From Coprinellus micaceus (taxonomy: Eukaryota > Basidiomycota > Agaricomycetes > Agaricales > Psathyrellaceae), in assembly GCA_951394405.1 (NCBI GenBank), contig OX596334.1:4774001-4838000 (forward strand): 64,000 nt of DNA. Reading direction: 5' to 3'. Position 1 is the first letter of the stretch. Every line of letters begins with the position of its first letter. The notes under the pieces were generated by a model. It did not search any database and was not told the DNA's origin. It was given only the letters and a program-made list of their open reading frames with translations. Both the position numbers and the translations under genes were made by a program. Below are positions 60,101-64,000 of the stretch, in pieces.

Positions 60101-60283
60101 GACGAAGCATCTCTTCTCGCTATGGAGGTCAGTAGCGTGAGGAATATCATTGGGGTTTGGGAGGCTGAGTCAAAGTATGTTTATACTCTTCGCAAGCATC
60201 CATCGCTCCTGTCGCTGACGCCCTCGGAGAGGGGCTTGGTTGATCCCATGGACAGCGACGGTGCAAGCTCAGAGCGAGACTAG
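57119..60283 (+). CDS. Tnp2-type transposase, 1054 aa
   Basis: An uninterrupted frame from ATG 57119 to TAG 60281-60283. The N-terminus has a Cys/His cluster (CCCTACMGKHISIRACRNH) and a long acidic Ser/Pro linker. Then come the hallmark zinc-binding CPNSCIAYTGEYAELQECPY, the SSDGAQLTLKKQSSTWISILMILNL block with the first catalytic Asp, and FAIPGPNVPGDVESFL. A IWDAIDSAW segment, PLDPFHLFYENCMPWLWDVW (position of the conserved late Asp/Glu region) and a C-terminal helical region with WFGSIRIGSQAPVERTIG follow. These blocks match basidiomycete Tnp2/Plavaka-like transposases as I know them. Full length and no stops suggest a potentially active copy, although its accessory gene is broken. Confidence 0.85.
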   Translation: MPASLDPDNSVICCCTACMGKHISIRACRNHLARDEASLQSLSGTGSEVYIRDCVLRTRASLLSQAQETQLERIPSPLPSTQDLPTESSAPMPPSPRTADPTMPPSDIFEARPQHASTSGQNSQLDWNYDSESGSTDTDSNAQEGQTDDATGLDSDGLEVIDDLTDEPPIDIPPLFEIPQCIKDLREDLLGPFYVPPAKPDQPFSVRELTEQEILSLRHYIAWRKSNGTVRAYNEHRGVLEDASDAEILSLYRVQVLAQQIANLKPQKVDMCPNSCIAYTGEYAELQECPYIRSGTKLPCGEKRYKESNPHKPTRTPRPRAQVTMLPILPSIHALFAHAASSRHLRMRDRLLQDVLRILGDGDQGRRRYSDFANGSIHQVHRQAMGLFEGERDVALALSSDGAQLTLKKQSSTWISILMILNLPAEFRYHSGNMIINFAIPGPNVPGDVESFLRPMFEELAKGSEGIWIWDAIDSAWFLIHVYLVIMLGDMLGSAKVNGMSGHAAVHGDRFSMVQGARSSLRAGSKSQYYPLNAPDTTPRQYNPKRSVYTANAIPMRDQEVYWGVLEKLASVKTKTGAAKISKETGVARIPLATSSAAFIHPAFFPLDPFHLFYENCMPWLWDVWSIDSRPGDVVNISLKKLEKLGQHIAAAMRTLPPSFCGAIRDPHLKRQSQYKAFEWMALLHWYILPVALELEVNPALLENFAMFVYIVEEAMTIRPWSEEEIAKLRMDVNIFLEQFERLYVGGDPEKIYRCRLCMFQLIHVPMHIKWFGSIRIGSQAPVERTIGEVGHKIHSKTSPFANLSNIIVEKEVIRIIQLYYPELADRTPSPRKPNSAIRAFQRLRFGSAQATSRSGEAHIDAIRRLFGLQRSAPHAPDLLESQYELQCYGKLELASGQTLRSRASEAFSATTARCYRWFEVRSASFYFRPLLISTQSTSSDSPLNFAFGEALAFYTLRVAHGSPSSTSSRTVVVYRPLTQLEQPFRTVIRGKWADEASLLAMEVSSVRNIIGVWEAESKYVYTLRKHPSLLSLTPSERGLVDPMDSDGASSERD

Positions 60284-60458
60284 TAGTTCAATTATAAATC
60301 TATCGTGTTTCTGGGGAATGTCCCGGTGTTTACACCCCAAATTAGAGTGTGGGGGCAGGAGAGGCGCACCGCTTTTGATCTGCACCTCTCGGGGATAGCT
60401 TCGGTTATCAGCAGGGTCAAGTCAGCCTCTGTCGTGATTTCCGACTTGAGCTGACTTG

Positions 60459-60481
60459 GCCTGACTATCCTTTTCACTGAG
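60459..60481. repeat. Right terminal inverted repeat of the Tnp2-type element
   Basis: Pairs with 53770-53792 and is directly followed by CGTCACC, the target duplication. About 175 bp separate it from the transposase stop. Confidence 0.85.
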
Positions 60482-61213
60482 CGTCACCCACCACCCTCAC
60501 CATTGCTCGAATCCAAGCCCGGCAGAGATACTGGCTCGGGCGGACGAGAGTGACAGAAGAACTGAGAAAGCATTGCGTTCGTTCCGATCATTCATCTGGG
60601 TGGGGCGAGATCTTGTTCATGCCCGCGTATTTGGATGGAAGATCAAGGTCCGCTGGCGGGCGATGCATGGTCAGCGGCAGGGCGCTTAGATAGCGCAAGG
60701 GCATCTGCGAGACCAATTTAGGGCCTCAAGGCAGGGAGCGTTTCAGCCCCCATTCAAAATCTTGGGCAACTCCACAGTTACAGCTACGCCTCTAGCAACA
60801 AACCTCACCATGTCGTAACCGGAATCCAGTTTATACAACCAAAGCCCATTCAAAGTTCCGTACTGGACCTTCTGAGCACACGGAACGAGGGGGATCCTTT
60901 GCGGTTTCCTATCGTCGCCCTTATTTGAGTGGAGAAAGCGTGGCTCCGGTTTGATAGCGAAGGGTGCGATGAAATCCAGGCACGGATGGCGACAGCCGAT
61001 CTCGCTTGTGGAAGAACGTGGTACTGGAACGCTCACCGCCCCTTCGGGAATCCAAGGACCGGTACGCCATGCTATTCCAAGTGATCGAAGCTCATCATGG
61101 GCACCCGGCGATCCTTAGAAACCCACCTCAAATGGAGGCGAGTGCTGTAAGATTTGCCCGCACTCACTCCACAACTCGGCGACCCCCATACTCCCGCAGC
61201 AGAGAACCATTCG

Positions 61214-63035
61214 ATGACATCGTCCCCAGAGGAGATCGAAGCTATCGGTGAAGCGGTGGCGGCGTGGCGAGTGCAAGAGGTAGGTTATTCGGTCCTTCGA
61301 AAGCATTGCTTTCTGATCCGCTATGGTTCCAGTATATTGCCTGTACGAGATTTCTCCCGCCTTTCCTTGTCACGGTCGCCTAACCACCTTAACCTCCTGG
61401 ATAAAGTGCCTCTCTATACACTCTACGTCAGTACATTATTTGTCCATGGCGTCCATTCAACTCCTCATCGGGACCAACAGATATACTTCTGCTTGATTTC
61501 AATTGCTGAGGAGGTGCGTATTTCGACTTTAAAATTGCTGTAGCGAATTCACCCGCCCATTAAGGTCTCTGATGTCATTAGAAGAGAAGGGAGGACTGGG
61601 AAGACGTTGTTCGTCATCCTGAGGTACGGGACGACCGCCTACATCACGCTGAGACTAACCAGTGAGTATGGACCAATCTGAGAGGCACTCTTGCAACCCG
61701 GATGCTCAGCCTTTGTTAGCGGATTATCGAACCTACTTTACCATCACTCCGGAGGTGGGTCTTCAAAGCTCAGAGTGCGCGTGGACTTTGAATCTTTGGA
61801 ATAACGTTTGCTTGCAGGCTTGCAAGCTTCTCGGGGCTGTCACGCTTGGTCAGTCCCGCAGAATTTCCAGTGTGCTTCTTATTTCCTCATCGGCTCTAAA
61901 CTCAGTGGTTTTACGGGTGACAGCATTGGCATCTGACGGTACGTCTACGCCAACTCGGGGAGGAAGGGCTGGTGATTGATGACCGGCCTCTGCTTTCATT
62001 TTATCATTCTCGCTCATAGTGACAGTTGGTATATGTGTTTCGTTCCTACTTGAACTTGGGCGTGCTTCCCGCCTCTGGCTGATGTTCTTCTGTTCGGTGT
62101 GCCTCTTCATCGTAGACTTTACAGGTCATGCTCGACTAACAGATTGTTTGTGCCAGGTCTTTCCAGCGATATACTTTGTCGTTAGTTTTGTTGCCTGCGT
62201 CCAAGTCCCTGCCGAGCCATCGACTGCACTCGACATCGAGCTCGGCTATCCTTGCGCCATCCCTTCAAGCGAAGCTCTCCAAGCGCACCTCCCCGGTCAC
62301 AGTCTCGCGATTTACTCCTACCTAAACTACGCGAGGGCGCTTGGTCAGTCTCCGCCATTAACTTCGCCAATGCGGGCATTGACTTCTATAGCAGTCCTTC
62401 TGATACTTGCCATCGTGACACTCGCCCGTCGGGAGCGATACAGAGGCCGCCTCACCAAGGTCGTGACGCTTGATGGGGGGTTATATTATCTCGCTACAGC
62501 GGGTACGGACGGGTTTGACTTGATTCTTGCGGATAGGCGGTTCTGACTTGACACCGTTCAGCGATACGAGTTTTGTTCGCAGTTGTGTATACACCTGGAC
62601 TGTTGTCGGTGAGTGAAGTCTGATCCAATTGCTCATGCGCTCACTCACATGTCTGGCTTGATACAGGCAGATGATGTCACGAAGAGCCCTATGGAGAGGT
62701 AAATAACGTCAAGTCTTCATGCCGGAACCCCACTCACCGTGCGATCCCTGGAACGTTAGCCTTGCATCAAAGTGCGTACACGTTCTTGCACGCTCCTCGG
62801 AGAACACAGCTCAGTCGCTACTTAAACAAGTCTCAGCGCGGTCGTCACACCCATTATCGCCCAGCGGCTGTTGCTGGATCTCCAAGACGCGCGAGGACTT
62901 GGATCGAAACCGTTAGCCTCGATGCTGGTATTCTCACCCACCATGGCACTGAAGACGGTTGAAGAGACATCCGGGAGGGTAGGGCGTAGGTGTGGGGTGT
63001 CAGCGTCGAATGGTGCCTCCCGTTCTCCAGTTTAA
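61214..63035 (+). CDS. DUF6533-like multi-pass membrane protein, paralogue 5
   Basis: Best resolved start of the family: exons 61214-61279 (22 codons), 61333-61342 (10 nt), 61407-61426 (20 nt), 61481-61513, 61565-61661 and 61720-61754, joining in phase. They read IYFCLISIAEE, VSDVIRREGRTGKTLFVILRYGT and DYRTYFTITPE. A 31-nt exon (ACKLLGAVTL), LRVTALASD and a membrane helix (TVGICVSFLLELGRASRLW) follow. Then VFPAIYFVVSFVACVQ, STALDIELGYPCAIPS, a helix with TLDGGLYYLATA, RVLFAVVYTPGLLS, and a last exon with VVTPIIAQRLLLDL and a basic tail ending at TAA 63033-63035. It is nearest to paralogue 4. The predicted product is a plasma- or endomembrane protein of unknown ligand. Confidence 0.66.
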
Positions 63036-64000
63036 GCTCTTTGGTTCTGGCTTGGGCGACTTTGAGAGTGGAACTGTAAATTATGGACGAGGACTGGTGA
63101 TGAAGGGGGAGCTCGATTGTTCGGGAATATACGACTCTAATAAAGAAGGGTGTTGTAGGGTTTCGAAACTCTCGAACTCTGTTTTGAATCGAATGTCGAG
63201 CACTACGTTATGCATCGGGGCGTCAGGACTCAGGGGGATAAGGGAGGCTTTGAAGCCTTCCTATTATCAGCTGGGGACCAAATGAGCCCCTGATACACGT
63301 CCCATACAAGTACGACGTTCCTGCCCTTGGGCAGTGAAATCGCTCACCCCACCGCCAAGACCCATGATCCACCCAGTCTACGTGTTGCTCCTCCTGTCCT
63401 CGGATGCCGCAGCACGGGTACAGTGCATTATTCACTCTTGTGGAGATTGATTTGTTCTTGATCATGAGTTCCAGGTTGTACATGGATAGAAAGGGTGAAA
63501 CCCATCGAGCGATGAAGGTTGTGATGCGATCGGCAAAATAGGCGCCCAAACCCCGGTGATCACGGGTGCTGTGTTCTTATGGGCGGTATTTTGAGTACAC
63601 TATCTGACGGAAATGCCCATTCAAGGGCTGGGTCATCCATTGGGCGGCTGTAGGTTCGAATTAAAGTTGAGGAAAGTCGAATTTGGGTGCGAGGCGACCG
63701 AGCGACTTCAGTTGTGTGCCTTGATACGCACTAAGCTAGATGACCATGGGTGTGAGAGAAACATTCAAGTTTGGGGGGGGGTTCAAACTCAAGGTAACCG
63801 TGGTATTGAAGGGGGTGGGAAGAAGCATTCAGAGGTGAGCTAGTTTGAGAACGACCGAGGCCTCGAGGGAAAGCAGGTGAATACGTTGGGTTCATAACAA
63901 CGCGGATGTCGGAGCTCGGAAGGCAGATTTATCCACCATGCTGCGAGAAGGGAATTGCGAGAGTGAAGGAAAGATACACTAACTACTGCGTGGTGTCAGA
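63036..64000. other. No gene recognised
   Basis: Open frames of up to about 100 codons occur on both strands, but none carries a motif. No sixth tandem copy begins before the end of the window. Confidence 0.4.

Larger units (their letters stand above)
53770..60481. mobile_element. Tnp2-type DNA transposon, 6.7 kb
   Basis: The ends form a 23-bp terminal inverted repeat with one mismatch, CTCAGTGAAAAGGATAGTC followed by RGGC (53770-53792 and 60459-60481). CGTCACC lies outside both ends (53763-53769 and 60482-60488), a 7-bp target duplication, or 8 bp if the next C is counted. Inside are a plus-strand transposase and a divergent minus-strand accessory gene, with a shared promoter region at about 56704-57118. 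The transposase belongs with basidiomycete Tnp2/CACTA-like proteins. The duplication length is longer than the 3 bp known for classic CACTA elements, so placement is open. Confidence 0.8.

Overview
The window is nuclear DNA of a mushroom-forming basidiomycete (Agaricomycetes). Genes are split by many short GT-AG introns of about 50-65 nt. The content is typical of the group: a multi-exon laccase, an F-box protein, a Zn(II)2Cys6 regulator, a family of multi-pass membrane proteins resembling DUF6533, a tyrosine-recombinase (Ngaro-type) retrotransposon and a Tnp2-type DNA transposon. I assembled the exons by hand from reading frames and splice signals; nothing was searched against a database.

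Layout. 1-10 kb: an intact laccase gene (minus strand) and a small secreted-protein gene leave a shared divergent promoter; this pair lies between two diverged copies of a 1.2-1.3 kb repeat. 10.4-18 kb: a lysine-rich, membrane-anchored conserved protein (+), a non-autonomous CACTA-like element and a zinc-cluster transcription factor (-). 18-24 kb: a gene-poor stretch ending in an intron-containing tRNA-Ala. 25.3-26.7 kb: a secreted protein whose central domain resembles aerolysin-type beta pore-forming proteins and which has a Pro/Lys-rich tail. 27.3-34.4 kb: one membrane-protein paralogue (-) with a complete-looking 5.2 kb Ngaro-like element inside one of its introns. 34.4-39.5 kb: nothing convincing. 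39.5-41.3 kb: an F-box gene (+). 42.1-63.0 kb: five more paralogues in tandem (+), interrupted between the fourth and fifth by a 6.7 kb Tnp2-type transposon that itself carries a 469-bp hAT-like MITE.

The most notable system is the six-member membrane-protein family. Each copy opens with a 22-24 codon exon, then a 10-nt micro-exon, a 20-nt exon and a string of very small exons. Every copy I traced stays open across these junctions, so the family looks maintained despite the transposon traffic. The transposons form a nested record: a Ngaro element in an intron, a Tnp2 element between paralogues, and a MITE inside the Tnp2 element's accessory gene.
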